From Paragorgia papillata (taxonomy: Eukaryota; Cnidaria; Anthozoa; Scleralcyonacea; Coralliidae): DNA of 64,000 nt. The translations under genes were made by a program, and so were the position numbers. Shown piece after piece: positions 16,901 to 26,124 of the stretch. Location of the stretch: NCBI GenBank assembly GCA_035771165.1, contig JAWNZC010000471.1, forward strand, positions 2,949,001-3,013,000, in the 5' to 3' direction. Positions within the stretch are counted from its first letter, which is position 1. Each line of letters begins with the position of its first letter. The notes under the pieces are model-generated. The model ran no database searches and was not told where the DNA came from. It saw nothing but the letters and a program-made list of their open reading frames with translations.

Positions 16901-18009
16901 TTGTTGATGATGATGGTTGGTGATGGTGGTAGTGATGATGATAGTTGTTGATGATGATGGTTGGTGATGGTGGTTAGTGATGATGATAGTGGTTGGTGAT
17001 GGTGGTTGGTGATGATGATAGTGGTTGGTGATGGTGGTTGGTGATGGTTGTCATGTTCAATTGGGGCATTTCGCCCTGTTTGATCACCAGTTGCTTTAGG
17101 CAATCAAGTTATTAAATCTAAGTCTAGTATCTGAGTAACCCTATTTATGTTTCTCTTTTTCACAGATGACTCTGCTTTAACAATTGAACCGACCCCTGAA
17201 CGCAGTGCTACACTAAAAGCTGGACTAGATGCTTTACTCAGAGCAAAAGCGCTTGACCAAGTGAGATATTTTTAACTAAGGGGCCGATTACATGGAGACT
17301 TTCGGCCTGAGCTGAAATGTCAGCCAGATTAGAAAAACTGCGATTTAAGCGCGACTTTACGAATAAATGTGGGTTAATAACATTAATTTGCTATAACATG
17401 GCAAGAATTTCATTCCTGGTTGAAATTCAGCCCGGATACCGGCTTCCATCCCGGAATTTCAGCCTGGGCTGAACGTCTCTTTAGAGCACTGTAACACAAC
17501 AGTTGACATGATTACGATTTCTTTCAGAAAATTGCCATTCCTATGTCTGCTCCAGTAAATATAAAGAAGAAATCAGTCCTGATTCCACCATCATTAAAAG
17601 TAATGTCTGTCTGTCTGTTTGTTTGTCTACCAGTTTGTCTGGGTGTCCGTCTGCCTGTTGGTTTTCGGTTTGTTTGTTTGTTTGTTTGTTTGTTTGTTTG
17701 TTTGTTTGTTTGTTTGTCTGTCTGTCTGTTTGTTTGTTTGTTTGTTTGTCTGTCTGTCTGTTTGTTTGTTTGTCTGTCTGTCTGTCTGTTTGTTTGTTTG
17801 TTTGTTTGTTTGTCTATATATCTATAGACCTTATTAAAAAATGGCCGCCGAATTAAAATTCTTTTATATACATATAAATTAGCCCTTATGAACTCGTTTT
17901 CATGTGTGAAATTCAAAATAATTTTTACTTTAAAACGAGGTCATAAGGGCTAATTTATACGCACATAAAAGAATTCTAATTCGGCGGCCATTTTTGAATA
18001 AGGTCTATA

Positions 18010-18108
<99 letters not shown>

Positions 18109-21100
18109 GTCTGCAAGCTTGAACCTTCATACTGTAGTGATCACGATAGAGTTCAGTAGCTTAAACTTATGTCTAAGTCTAACTCGATGAATGGCTATCT
18201 GTCTAATGGCGGATTTCCAGTCCTCGCACGAAGCAGCTCGAGTACTCGCGCGGTTTCCACTGTATTTCCACCAAACGCAGCTCGTTGCGATAACTCGCGA
18301 CTGATGAAGGGATAGCCGAGTTTTGTTTTAACAAACTTCGAGGTGTTTGGATATCCTGATGAAGCACTCTTCTGAGTGTTTGATATAGCATCTCAAACAA
18401 ATCAGTATTTTAAGAGAAAATCGAGTTGACATAATTTGTTTTATACTACGAGTGCTTGCCGCGAGTAAAGAATAGTTCAAAATCTGCCACGAGCGCTAAA
18501 ACACGCTTCGTGCGAGGACTGAAAATGCGCCTTTAAGCCGGTTTTCCACTAGGCGACTTTTTTCGCGCGAAGCGACTTTTTCTTTTGTCTCACGAGATCT
18601 GAGCTGGAACTAATCAGAAACCTATTGAATTCGAACAAAAGAAAGTCCCTTCGCGCGAAAAAAATCGCCTAGTGGAAAACCAGCTTAACAGACATTTTCA
18701 GAGAAATTGAGGTTAACAACTTTCTGTGGAGTGTCAGTCATAGACCACATTATTTATTCTTGTATATTAATTTGTTTTATCTTGAACAGACCAGACGAAG
18801 AATGGCTCATCTTGCTGCTCAAAGAAATGTCAAATTTCCAAATGAAACTGCTCATTTCACAAAAGAAACAACTGCTTCAAGGCTGAAGAAAGTCGAGAGA
18901 CAAAAGACACCCCAAACGGATGGAATAAAGGAAAATGAGAAAGCTGATGAGGCCCATGCTGTTTCAATAAAATCTACAGTGAGTCCAAGAACTGTACCCG
19001 GAAACAGAGAAAGATTACATGAAAACTTACAAGAAAAGGAGATTCAGAGGTGAAATAAGTTGTTCATGCAAAAATTTTGTCAATTTTGTATATATAGCAG
19101 TGGTTGCATCCGTACAAAAGTCTGATCAATTTTTTACGGACGGCAGTGGTTGCTGAGTGTACAAAAATTTTTGGTCTGCTTAAGGTGAAGTAATACGAGC
19201 AACAAATTGCTGCAACATTGTTGCGTTGCAAGTTGAATAGCGTTGTTGCACGTATATTACCACCCACCTCAAACGTTGTCACGCAACAACGATTTTGTTG
19301 CAAGTTGAATCAGCATGTTGCAGCAAGTAGAACTGGAGTCTACTTTTTTCAACAAATTTTTTTCAACTTGCAACAAAATCATTGTTGCGTGACAATGTTT
19401 AAGGTAGGTGGTAATACCTGCAACAACGCTTTTCAACAAAGTTGCGTTACAAGTTGAAGAAAAATGTTGCCCGTATTACCTCGCCTTTAGTTGTTCCTGT
19501 CGAACACAGAAAAATAGTTTTTGTATGCTTGGCAGTGGCTAGTTGGTTTTGCTGCCCTTCTACCGGAGTTACCCGACGGAAACACTCCCAGACATACAAA
19601 CACTTCTCTGTACGTACTGATGTCTTTAAGTACTCCTTTTTCCCTGCCTGGAATAACCTTCCAGAGCAAATAGTTAATAACAAGTGCTCCTAAAGCTTCA
19701 GCAAGCACGTCCTTTCTTTTCTGAATTAGCTTTAAGTTTATTAATTATATATTACTTTTATTTTTTAATATTGTAGTTACCGCCAGCTGTAATATAATTT
19801 GTTAGTTGTATTTAGTTAAATTAGAATTTTATTACTGTAATTTATTAATTTTACATCGGTTGTATGCAATCAGCTTTACCGATTAAAGATACAGATACTG
19901 GGCGGTGTACAATATGATTAATCTGTTGTAGTTGTTTTTAACTGAACTCTTGTGTTTCTGTGTAGGCAAGTTTGGCTTGAGGATGAATCAAGGAGAAAGT
20001 TGAGGTATTATTAGAGGGGGAGCTTATACAGTAACTGCAACTATCATTGACGGTACCAAAAAAGATGGCGGCGGTACATTTAACCACAATGCTTTGCAAC
20101 CTCTAATCAGCCCAAATAACAACTAAACATTGTTTATCATGCTAAGATGGATTAAATAAGCAAGAACTTCATTCCTACCAAAGTTGATCGTTTTAAAACT
20201 ATATCTTACAATATTTCTGCAAGAAACAATATTTAATGCACGCAAAGGATTGTGGTTAAATGTACAAATCGCCATCTTTTTCGGTACGGTCAATAGCGTA
20301 CCGTCGAGCTGCTATTATAGTCCGTTTCAGCTTGCTTTTGAAATCCGATACGTATAATTGAAATGAACATTCCGAACTTACGTTGCAATGTTCCGAACTA
20401 CGTTGCGAGGTAGATACAAATTGAAGTCGGCAATTTGTTTCTGCTTAACCAAGTATCTATTATTATATTCTATACAACAAATAATCTTCTTCTCCGTGAT
20501 TTTACCAAAGGAATTCAATTCAAAGCTTATTAAATTCGAACTTCACGACGAACTTCGCGAACTTCCGTACCAAGTTCCCAACCTTCCAACGAATGTTGAC
20601 AAACGAATTTCAAAAGCAAGCTGAAACTGACTATAATAGCCCAAAAAGCGGACAAACAAGCCAAAATTGACGTTCAAATGATTGCAAATGAGCCATTATC
20701 TATTGTTTGGACTGCAAGAATTGTGGGTAAAAGCGGACAAACATCAATCCTGACGTCATCACGACGGAGCGCTATTGCAGATCCACTGTACGTACCATCT
20801 TTGAACTGAATGTAATTTTTTTTAGGGAAGTATTGGAGATTCCCAAACATTTAGTATCTGAGGCAGAAGAAGCAATTAAGTTGAAACTAAAACCGTTACT
20901 TGATGAAGCGCAGGTAATAAACGCTGTGACACCACAACGAGACTTCTCGTTATGACGTCAAATAACTCAAATTTGCGTCAAATCTACTTTTGTTTTAGTT
21001 TTGCTGGTTTGGATTAACCCATTCAATTATTTTTAGGGTCTAAATGGTGCTACGTTAATTGTGTGGATCTAAGTTTTTTGAAATTCTATTTTTTCACTAA

Positions 21101-24100
21101 AGGCTGTAGTTGAATCCTCGAAAGCAAAACCCATTCAAAAACGATTTGCAGACCTTGCTTCCAATGTGGTAATTATGTACTGTACTGTACTGTGCTGTGC
21201 TGTACTGTACTGTACTCGTGTATTGTATTGTATTGTATTGTATTGTATTGTATTGTATTGTATTGTATTGTATTGTATTGTATTGTACTGTACTGTACTG
21301 TACTGCACTGCACTGCACTGCACTGTGCTGTATGTGTCAACTGTTGTGTGGTAGTTTTGACGTGTTTAAACATTGGTATGTATTAACATTCTAGACAATG
21401 AAAGAAAGTGAAACACTATCAGAGATGATTTTGGATGACCTGCTCACCGATACAGCTGAGGAATTTCAGAGGTACAGTATGTTTATAAGCGTGTTCTGGC
21501 TTGTACGGACTAACAGGTTATTAACCACGTTCTCCTAACTGAAACGCCAAGCGTGTCTCTAGCACATATAAAGATATCATTAAGCATGGATTCTTGAATT
21601 AATAATGAGTTTTTTTAGTCTTAAAAGGTGGTGCTGCCGTGCTTATTAAAGCCTGGTTTCTATATTGCCGTAAGAGCCGGCGGCATGGCTGCGGCAAGGG
21701 GCGATGGTCCAATCATAGACAGTGTTGAATTAGCCAGCAATAAAAAGCTGTATGCGATTGGACCATTGCCTCTTGCCGCAGCCATGCCGCCAGCTCTTAC
21801 GGCTATATGGAAACCAGGCTTAAGGACCTTACGATTCTAGGACGACGACGACGGTTAAATTTTATAAATAATGACTTCCAATGCCCATATTAAAGTCACT
21901 CTTAAGCAACAGATCTCATCGTTTGGTAAGTTGACGTCGTCCCGAAGACGTGAAAATGCTCTACGTGGCGTTGTATAAAGAACGAGGACGCTGTTGAGAT
22001 TACTCTAGGGATGAAAAGTTATTCATTCTCTTTGTTTCGCAACTAGAATTATTTTATTTAAAATGCGTATTTTATTTAAATTCCGTCGTACTTCGTATTC
22101 CGCACGAGCGAACAAACTAACGAATTCACGGGCAGAATATAAAAGGCTGCTAAATCGTGACTTGTCATGGCACCGCAATTTTGCTCAGAGTTGCTGCAGA
22201 TACCTGACTGTACATTCCGTTCTCTGCTTACTTTTAATTTCTTCTATCAGGTTAGAAAATGATGGCGATGCAGAAACACAAGCGGAGTATCTTCAACACA
22301 GTTCGACATTGGAAAACATTTTGCAAAGATTAGAGCAGTTTGAGGTATGGGCGTTATGAATGTCGTCAATATGGGATGATGTGGGGTAGTATGGGGGATG
22401 CTGTGGGATAATGTAGGATAATGTGGGATAATGTAGGAGGGTGGGGGATAGGAGGGTGTGGGGTAGTGGAGGATGATGTGGGATAATGTAGGAGGGTGTG
22501 GGATAGTGGAGGAGGATGTGGGATAATGTAGGCGGATGATGGCGATGCAGAAACACAAGCGGAGTATCTTCAAAACAGTTCGACATTGGAAAACATTTTG
22601 CAAAGATTAGAGCAGTTTGAGGTATGGGTGTTATGAATGTCGTCAATATGGGATGATGTGGGATAGTATGGGGGATGCTGTGGGATAATGTAGGATGATG
22701 TAGGATAATGTGGGATAATGTAGGAGGGTGTGGGATAAGAGGGTGTGGGATAGTGGAGGAGGATGTGGGATAATGTAGGCGGATGATGGCGATGCAGAAA
22801 CACAAGCGGAGTATCTTCAAAACAGTTCGACATTGGAAAACATTTTGCAAAGATTAGAGCAGTTTGAGGTGTGGGTGTTATGAATGTCGTCAATATGGGA
22901 TGATGTGGGATAATGTAGGAGGGTGTGGGATAGTGGAGGATGATGTGGGATAATGTAGGCGGATGTGGGATAAAGTAGGATGATGTGGGATAGTCTGGGA
23001 TAAATGTTATCATTGTGGGATATGCATGGCTCTAGTGGTCGTCTTGATTATTGGAAGAAAAAAACAAGTTTTTTTTACGGACAAAGTTTAAATTTCTATT
23101 CTTAAATAGATTTGTGCATCTTAAATGAATACAGCTTTTTGTCAAATACTACGTATACGTTCTCCAAATGTAATGTTATAAATTATAAAGAATACTAATC
23201 CATGTTTTGTTGATTTTAGAAAGAGGAAGAAAGTATAAGAAGACATTTAAATCATGTCGTTTACACTGACCCTGGTGAAAACAAACTCAGATCCAGTGCG
23301 AGACAAAACGAACAGCGCAAACCTTCAGGTTCGTAAATCTACAGAACTTGTCCGGTACTGTTTGAACGTTACGTAGTCATAACTCGTTCCTGTAAAAGAG
23401 TTAGCCAGAAAAGAATACTAAACGGGAACAAAGTTAAACCTCTACTTTACACACTCTACTTCGCACTCTACTTTTCTAACTCAATTTAACAAATAGATTC
23501 CATTTTGCCGTTGTCTGTTCAGTTATATAGATGCACAGATGACGTCACAACGTGGTAAGAACAAAAAAGTGGCCCACGAGACGCAGTCGAGTCAATGATG
23601 TTCTTACCACGTTGTTACGTCCTCTGTTCATCTATAACCATAGTTAATAGAACATATACATGGTTTGGAAGCTCTATTGTCTTTCAACATGAAGCATGGT
23701 CATGTTGAACTGACAATGGAGTTCCTTATATGGAAGTAAATTCTATGGACACGTGACGTTGAAGCAACTGCACTAATTAAACCCGATCGTTGCTATTGGA
23801 TGACTGCTTCATTATACGGAAAATACAATGCCGTGAAATTGCACAAATTTCCAGAAACTTGAACAAAAACATAAAACAATCACTTTGGACGAGTTTCCAA
23901 ACCATGTATATGTTCTATTAACTATGCTATAACTGAACAGACAACAAAAAATGGAATCTATTGGTTTTATACAATACAAAAATTTAAAAGGTTTTTATCG
24001 AAACCCTTGCCGGATTATGGGGCATGGAGAAGGAAAAAAGCAAGTCAGCTGACGTGATCTGACGCGACCATGTGTCTGTCCCAGTGGTCTGTTGTCTTCT

Positions 24101-25547
24101 AATAGATCATGGCCAACAACGAATGAAAATACGCATAGCAACCAGGGTTGAATATTTTACCATTATTCTAGAACGTGGAAATACTTGTGTTGAAGAAAAA
24201 AGAAGGGGAACCATGTCCTATTGTGATTGAATCAACGAGCGCGATGGTAGATAAAGATCCTTTAGTTGAAGACAAGGATAAGGCCGATAAGAAACAACTT
24301 CTCAGGTTTACTAAAGGTAAGAAATTAATGAAACTTATCAATAATAATAATAGTATGGTGGTGGTGGTGGTGATGATGGTGGTTATAGTGGTGGTGATGA
24401 TTATGGTGGTGGTGATGATGGTGATTATGGTGGTGATTATGGTGGTGATGATGTGATTATGATCGTGATTATGGTGGTGGTGATGGTGGTGATGATGGTG
24501 ATTATGGTGGTGATTATGGTAGTGATTATGGTGGTGATTATGGTGGTGATTATGGTGGTGATTATGGTGGTGATTATGGTGGTGATTATGGTGGTTATAG
24601 GTGAAATCGCACTTGTATGCGCTTTTCAGTTTAACACACCACATGTGGGACAGAATTCTAAGCGAGAGAACATGTAGATTTGCTCCAAGTCTCTCTCTTG
24701 TGTCGTCCGAACGCGTGCACCCGCATTCCGGGGATACCGTGCACGCGTTCGGACGACACAAGAGAGAGACTTGGAGCAAGTCTAGAGAACATGTTGCACG
24801 CACGCACGCGTCACTATAAGACCCTCTCCAGTCTTTGCGGCTTTTCTAAATTGTCAGTGTCTAGAATTCAGGATTATTCTGAATCAAATACACTATACAT
24901 ACACAAAATCCATACATTCCATGTATTGTATGTTTTTTTTATATTGCAGATCGAATTGGAGATTCTACTAATGGCGGAAGAACCTCGGAAATGAAGTCGA
25001 AACGACTGAATTATACAAAAACATCAACACTAGCCAGACCAGTGGGGCAACACCCAGTTCCTGTATTCCTACCTTCAAAAATCCGGGAGAATATTTTCTC
25101 CTACCGGGAAAAGTACTCTCGTTACCTGAAGCAAACCAACACTCAACATCACTGGACATTTGATCCCTGGAAAGTTGTTGAAAGGTATTTTTGTAAAAGC
25201 CAAAATTAAGTTTGTCTTATTTGAAAAAGAACCTTAATGAGGATAATATTCATATACTCGCACTCCTCTCACACTCCACTCATACTCATTCTCGCACTTA
25301 CATTTACACTCTCACTCCACTCACACTGTCACTTACACTCGCACACTCCACTCACACACACCACTCACACACACTCCACTCACACTTACATTCCACTCTC
25401 ACTCCACTCTTATTCATACTCATTCATCTTCACAGGCTTAGTGATGAAATTCTTGATGGTATTCTGGAAGACGTTGCTGTCGAATTTGGTGGAGCTTGTG
25501 ATGACGTCACCGAACTAATATTTAAGTCTGAATTTCTGAAAGAATAA
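10993..25547 (+). CDS. KIAA0753: Protein moonraker (MNR/KIAA0753), centriole/centriolar-satellite protein
   Basis: Eighteen coding exons: 10993-11505, 13140-13316, 13976-14134, 14236-14295, 15043-15252, 16214-16361, 17166-17260, 17528-17599, 18790-19049, 19966-20004, 20826-20913, 21103-21168, 21395-21471, 22251-22344, 23220-23328, 24172-24316, 24950-25184, 25436-25547. About 885 aa against 967 in human. Matching segments: QLQFN near the N terminus; ARVLYMIERQ IRELDDEL; AAAQRATVRALQMLI and SLIQQLSLLSVQLE; QVWLEDESRRK; EEAIKLKLKPLLDEAQ; a YTDPG site matching human YADPR; and a strongly conserved C terminus (PVFLPSKIRENIFSYREKYS, FDPWKVVERLSDEILD, LIFKSEFLKE). In vertebrates it complexes with OFD1 and FOPNL at centrioles and satellites and is needed for centriole duplication and ciliogenesis. 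The frame is broken by one extra base in A6 at 24196-24201 in the exon starting 24172; sequence error and true mutation cannot be separated here. With the leader exon counted as exon 1, these coding exons are numbered 2-19 in the findings. Confidence 0.93.
11575..12590. repeat. 12-bp minisatellite (CTAGAAGACCCC)n in a moonraker intron
   Basis: About 1 kb of 12-bp units CTAGAAGA(C/T)CC(C/T), interspersed with the variant CTTAGTAGCCCC. Because 12 is a multiple of three, long frames stay open: + strand 11569-12216 would encode Leu-Glu-Asp-Pro repeats. It starts inside the first coding intron, after the donor at 11505, so it is not read as protein in the normal transcript. Confidence 0.9.
12804..12909. 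mobile_element. 106-bp hairpin element
   Basis: Left arm CTGTTTAATAAACGAGCAGG...TTTTATCAGATATAAAGACA pairs with the right arm TTTTTATATCTGATAAAACA...GCGAGTTTATTGAACGG. Loop of about 15 nt. Half of the same motif recurs near 13016-13031. Confidence 0.65.
13353..13744. mobile_element. inverted pair of tRNA-derived SINE copies with 14-bp target duplication
   Basis: ATGGATATTGATTA occurs at 13353-13366 and again at 13731-13744. Between them, 13403-13500 and 13639-13730 are inverted copies of one sequence (CAGAAGGTTGTGGGTTCGAG, TCCCGCTTAGAGCTCAGAG, then a TTTTTCTGAGTATTA body). The left, minus-strand copy also retains the full tRNA-like head. The direct repeats bracket the whole structure, suggesting a single insertion event or an insertion followed by rearrangement. 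Confidence 0.7.
13461..13536 (-). tRNA. tRNA-Ala(AGC)-like head of a SINE, probably not a functional tRNA
   Basis: A 76-nt unit on the minus strand from GAGTTCT to AGAGCTC. The acceptor ends pair with one mismatch; the anticodon stem TCTGG/TCAGA has the loop CTAGCAT (anticodon AGC); the T arm is GTGGG TTTGAGT CCCGC. The D arm is imperfect. A partial copy at 13639 with continuing shared 3' sequence shows it is a SINE head rather than a stand-alone gene. Confidence 0.45.
14310..14880. repeat. (CAT/CCA)n tract: CCACCATCACCAA-type repeats
   Basis: About 570 bp of CATCATCAC, CACCAACCACCAT and similar units in the intron between moonraker coding exons ending 14295 and starting 15043. Long ORFs of His/Thr/Pro or Ser are artefacts. 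It is the reverse complement in type of the 16420-17050 tract. Confidence 0.9.
15401..15545. repeat. dispersed repeat related to 21903-22055
   Basis: Shares GACGTGAAAATG / ACGTGAAAATGATCTGAATA, an 'aacgaggacg.cgtt' block and 'gattactct...ttattcatt.ctttgtt' in the same order with 21903-22055. No coding potential. Confidence 0.6.
15583..16117. mobile_element. 535-bp DNA element with terminal inverted repeats of about 140 bp
   Basis: Left end TTAAGGTATTGGCAATAAAA and right end TTTTTATTGCCAATACCTTTAA are inverted. The complementarity continues through TAAGAAGACCTTTTACAATT, GTATTTCGACC and ACAGCGTACTGTCCGCCATC. Interior unique and non-coding. A non-autonomous long-TIR element; superfamily not assigned. 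Confidence 0.8.
16420..17050. repeat. (GATGGT/TTGGTGATG)n tract
   Basis: About 630 bp of GGTTGGTGATGATGATGG-type units in the intron after the moonraker exon ending 16361. It contains internally duplicated blocks (for example about 16510-16640 resembles about 16835-16960). Its reverse complement matches the 14310-14880 tract. Confidence 0.9.
17600..17822. repeat. (TTTG)n / (TGTC)n microsatellite, left part
   Basis: Alternating runs of GTTT and GTCT tetranucleotides beginning at the splice donor (17600). Frames give Phe-Val-Cys-Leu repeats, an artefact. It resumes at 18010 after a palindromic insertion. Confidence 0.9.
17823..18009. mobile_element. 187-bp palindromic MITE inserted into a (TGTC)n microsatellite
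   Basis: Ends TATAGACCTTATTAAAAAAT and ATTTTTGAATAAGGTCTATA are inverted, followed inward by GGCCGCCGAATT / AATTCGGCGGCC and by TTAGCCCTTATGA / TCATAAGGGCTAA. The ends are flanked by TA, consistent with a Tc1/mariner-type TA target (inference). Tetranucleotide repeat lies on both sides. Confidence 0.8.
18010..18112. repeat. (TGTC)n microsatellite, right part
   Basis: About 25 nearly perfect TGTC units. More homogeneous than the mixed left part. Confidence 0.95.
18206..18533. mobile_element. fold-back element with 'CAGTCCTCGCACGAAGC' ends
   Basis: Left TTTCCAGTCCTCGCACGAAG is inverted at the right as CTTCGTGCGAGGACTGAAAA. Interior has CTTCGAGGTGTTTGGATATC and a 'gagtgtttgatatagca' block, which recur at 38765-38790 and 39065-39110 in the last CCDC157 intron. 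Confidence 0.7.
18534..18687. mobile_element. 'GGTTTTCCACTAGGCGA' MITE, copy 1
   Basis: Ends AAGCCGGTTTTCCACTAGGC and GCCTAGTGGAAAACCAGCTT are inverted; inside, TTCGCGCGAAGCGACTTTTT is mirrored by AAAGTCCCTTCGCGCGAA. A second copy is at 30291-30439, with its interior in the opposite orientation. Confidence 0.8.
19189..19489. mobile_element. fold-back element rich in 'caacttgcaac'
   Basis: Left AAGGTGAAGTAATACGAGCA ACAAATTG is inverted at the right (AATGTTGCCCGTATTACCTC GCCTT). Inner arms TTGTTGCACGTATATTACCA CC and GGTGGTAATACCTGCAACAA also pair. A truncated copy lies at 4030-4150. Confidence 0.75.
19540..19900 (+). pseudogene. 3' remnant of a non-LTR retrotransposon (LINE)
   Basis: The + frame to the stop at 19691-19693 includes YKHFSVRTDVFKYSFFPAWN NLPEQIV, resembling the C-terminal tail found at the end of many LINE reverse transcriptases (F-x-SFFPR-x-x-x-x-WN-x-LP). 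It is followed by an AT-rich 3' region ending GATTAAAGATACAGATACT. The rest of the RT is absent, so it is a 5'-truncated dead copy in a moonraker intron. Confidence 0.65.
20044..20295. mobile_element. 252-bp fold-back element
   Basis: Left TCATTGACGGTACCAAAAAA GATGGCG and GGTACATTTAACCACAAT pair with the right ATTGTGGTTAAATGTACAAA and CGCCATCTTTTTCGGTACGG TCAATA. It directly precedes the MITE at 20315. Confidence 0.7.
20315..20636. mobile_element. 'ATAGTCcgtTTCAGCTTGC' MITE, copy 2
   Basis: Over 95 percent identical by eye to 5561-5868, in the same orientation, with a small insertion (GAACTTCGC near 20545). Ends TTATAGTCCGTTTCAGCTTG and CAAGCTGAAACTGACTATAA are inverted. Confidence 0.85.
21170..21332. 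repeat. (TATTG)n / (TACTG)n pentanucleotide microsatellite
   Basis: Starts two bases after the moonraker exon ending 21168. About 30 pentamers. Predicted Cys/Leu/Tyr-rich ORFs on both strands are artefacts. Confidence 0.95.
21646..21823. mobile_element. 178-bp palindromic MITE with TTAA-type ends
   Basis: TTAAAGCCTGGTTTCTATAT at the left, ATATGGAAACCAGGCTTAA at the right. Long inner arms GCCGTAAGAGCCGGCGGCAT GGCTGCGGCAAG and CTTGCCGCAGCCATGCCGCC AGCTCTTACGGC. Flanking TTAA suggests a piggyBac-type target (inference). Confidence 0.8.
21903..22055. repeat. dispersed repeat, second copy of 15401-15545
   Basis: Same block order as the 15401 copy (GAAGACGTGAAAATG, AAAGAACGAGGACG, GATTACTCTAGGGATGAAAA, TTCTCTTTGTTT). 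Confidence 0.6.
22530..22621 (+). pseudogene. duplicated copy (2) of a moonraker exon, probably not spliced
   Basis: About 88 bp from GATGGCGATGCAGAAACACA to CAGTTTGAG plus donor GGTATGGG repeat exon 22251-22344 almost exactly (one change: CAAAACAG for CAACACAG). The acceptor and pyrimidine tract of the original are missing, replaced by minisatellite. Using the nearest upstream AG would shift the frame relative to the original exon. Confidence 0.8.
22787..22869 (+). pseudogene. duplicated copy (3) of a moonraker exon, probably not spliced
   Basis: Third copy, with the same CAAAACAG change as copy 2 and a GAG|GTGTGG donor-like end. Copies 1-2-3 are spaced 277 and 257 bp, so copy 3 arose from copy 2 together with the flanking minisatellite. 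Confidence 0.8.
23491..23962. mobile_element. nested fold-back element, about 470 bp
   Basis: Outer ends AAATAGATTCCATTTTGCCG TTGTCTGTTCAGTTATA and TATAACTGAACAGACAACAA AAAATGGAATCTATT are inverted. Inside lie two more inverted pairs: GATGACGTCACAACGTGGTA AGAAC / GTTCTTACCACGTTGTTACG TC and ATAGTTAATAGAACATATAC ATGGTTTGGA / TCCAAACCATGTATATGTTC TATTAACTAT. Confidence 0.75.
24350..24601. repeat. (GTGGTGATTATG)n microsatellite
   Basis: About 250 bp of GGTGGTGATTATGGTGGTGA units just after the donor at 24317. Val/Met and His/Asn ORFs are artefacts. Confidence 0.95.
24680..24779. repeat. 100-bp palindrome, arms of about 41 bp
   Basis: TTGCTCCAAGTCTCTCTCTT GTGTCGTCCGAACGCGTGCA is followed after an 18-nt loop by its exact reverse complement ending CTCTCTTGGAGCAA-equivalent on the other strand. 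Both flanks carry AGAGAACATGT, a possible direct repeat. Confidence 0.85.
25255..25435. repeat. (CACTC/CACACTC)n microsatellite next to the last moonraker exon
   Basis: Degenerate CACTCACACTC repeats that run to the pyrimidine tract and acceptor at 25434-25435, so the polypyrimidine signal of the last intron is embedded in the repeat. Confidence 0.85.
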
Positions 25548-25642
25548 CGTTTGCAACCTCGTACCCATGGTCTTATCTCTGCTACCCTTACCCTGGGTAC
25601 GACTTTGTAAAGTATTTATTTTCAGAAGCAAGGTGACACCCA

Positions 25643-25703
25643 GTTAGCCTGCGTGCAGGTTCTGCGCCCGTAGCAATTCCCAGATGGCCTGCACGCAGGC
25701 TGA
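25643..25703. mobile_element. short palindromic element (AGCCTGCGTGCAGG ends)
   Basis: GTTAGCCTGCGTGCAGGTTC and GGCCTGCACGCAGGCTGAG are inverted around a loop of about 22 nt. It lies between the moonraker stop codon and CCDC157. Confidence 0.7.
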
Positions 25704-26124
25704 GTACGAAGTTGGGATGGGGAGTCTGGTACAGTGTTACTTAGACGCAAAAAACAAATAAAGCACTTGTTTTTGGCTACGCGTTTTAATTTCATTTCCC
25801 CTGCTCGTCTTTTTATTACGTTTAATTGCACTAAATATGTTCTTTACCTTGAAAGAAATGAAATTTAGAATTTTGATCTTTCGCGGTACGTTCTACCATC
25901 GGATACCGTCGTAAACCAATCGGTATTGGTCGGAAGTATTGATTGTTTCCATGGAAAACAAAGATGGCAGCCAGAAAAACACGTTCTTGCCACAAGGGAA
26001 AATCAACGAAGAACGTTCGACTACGTACTGTGAATTGATAAAGGAACTGCTAAAGAACCAAATATTTTAGTCCAATAGTTGTTGTTCTAAGAAGTGCGAA
26101 AAACAAGGAACAGTTTTTAAAAAA

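Larger units (their letters stand above)
22345..23010. repeat. 'GGATGATGTGGGATAATGTA' minisatellite around duplicated exon segments
   Basis: Units of GG(A/G)ATAATGTAGGA and GGATGATGTGGGATAGT fill the intron after the moonraker exon ending 22344, in three blocks separated by two exon copies. The long - strand ORFs (Pro/His/Ser-rich) are low-complexity artefacts. Confidence 0.85.

Noticed and set aside
16222..17103. 293-codon minus-strand ORF rich in His, Ser and Pro
   Set aside because: It is the translation of the GATGGT repeat tract antisense to moonraker; no independent coding signal.
22293..23013. Minus-strand ORFs of 147-185 codons (Pro/His/Tyr-rich)
   Set aside because: They read through the GGATGATGTGGG minisatellite and antisense of duplicated exon copies.
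24168..24803. 211-codon minus-strand ORF
   Set aside because: Antisense of a moonraker exon plus the GTGGTGATTATG microsatellite and a palindrome; low-complexity His/Asn and Ile/Thr stretches.
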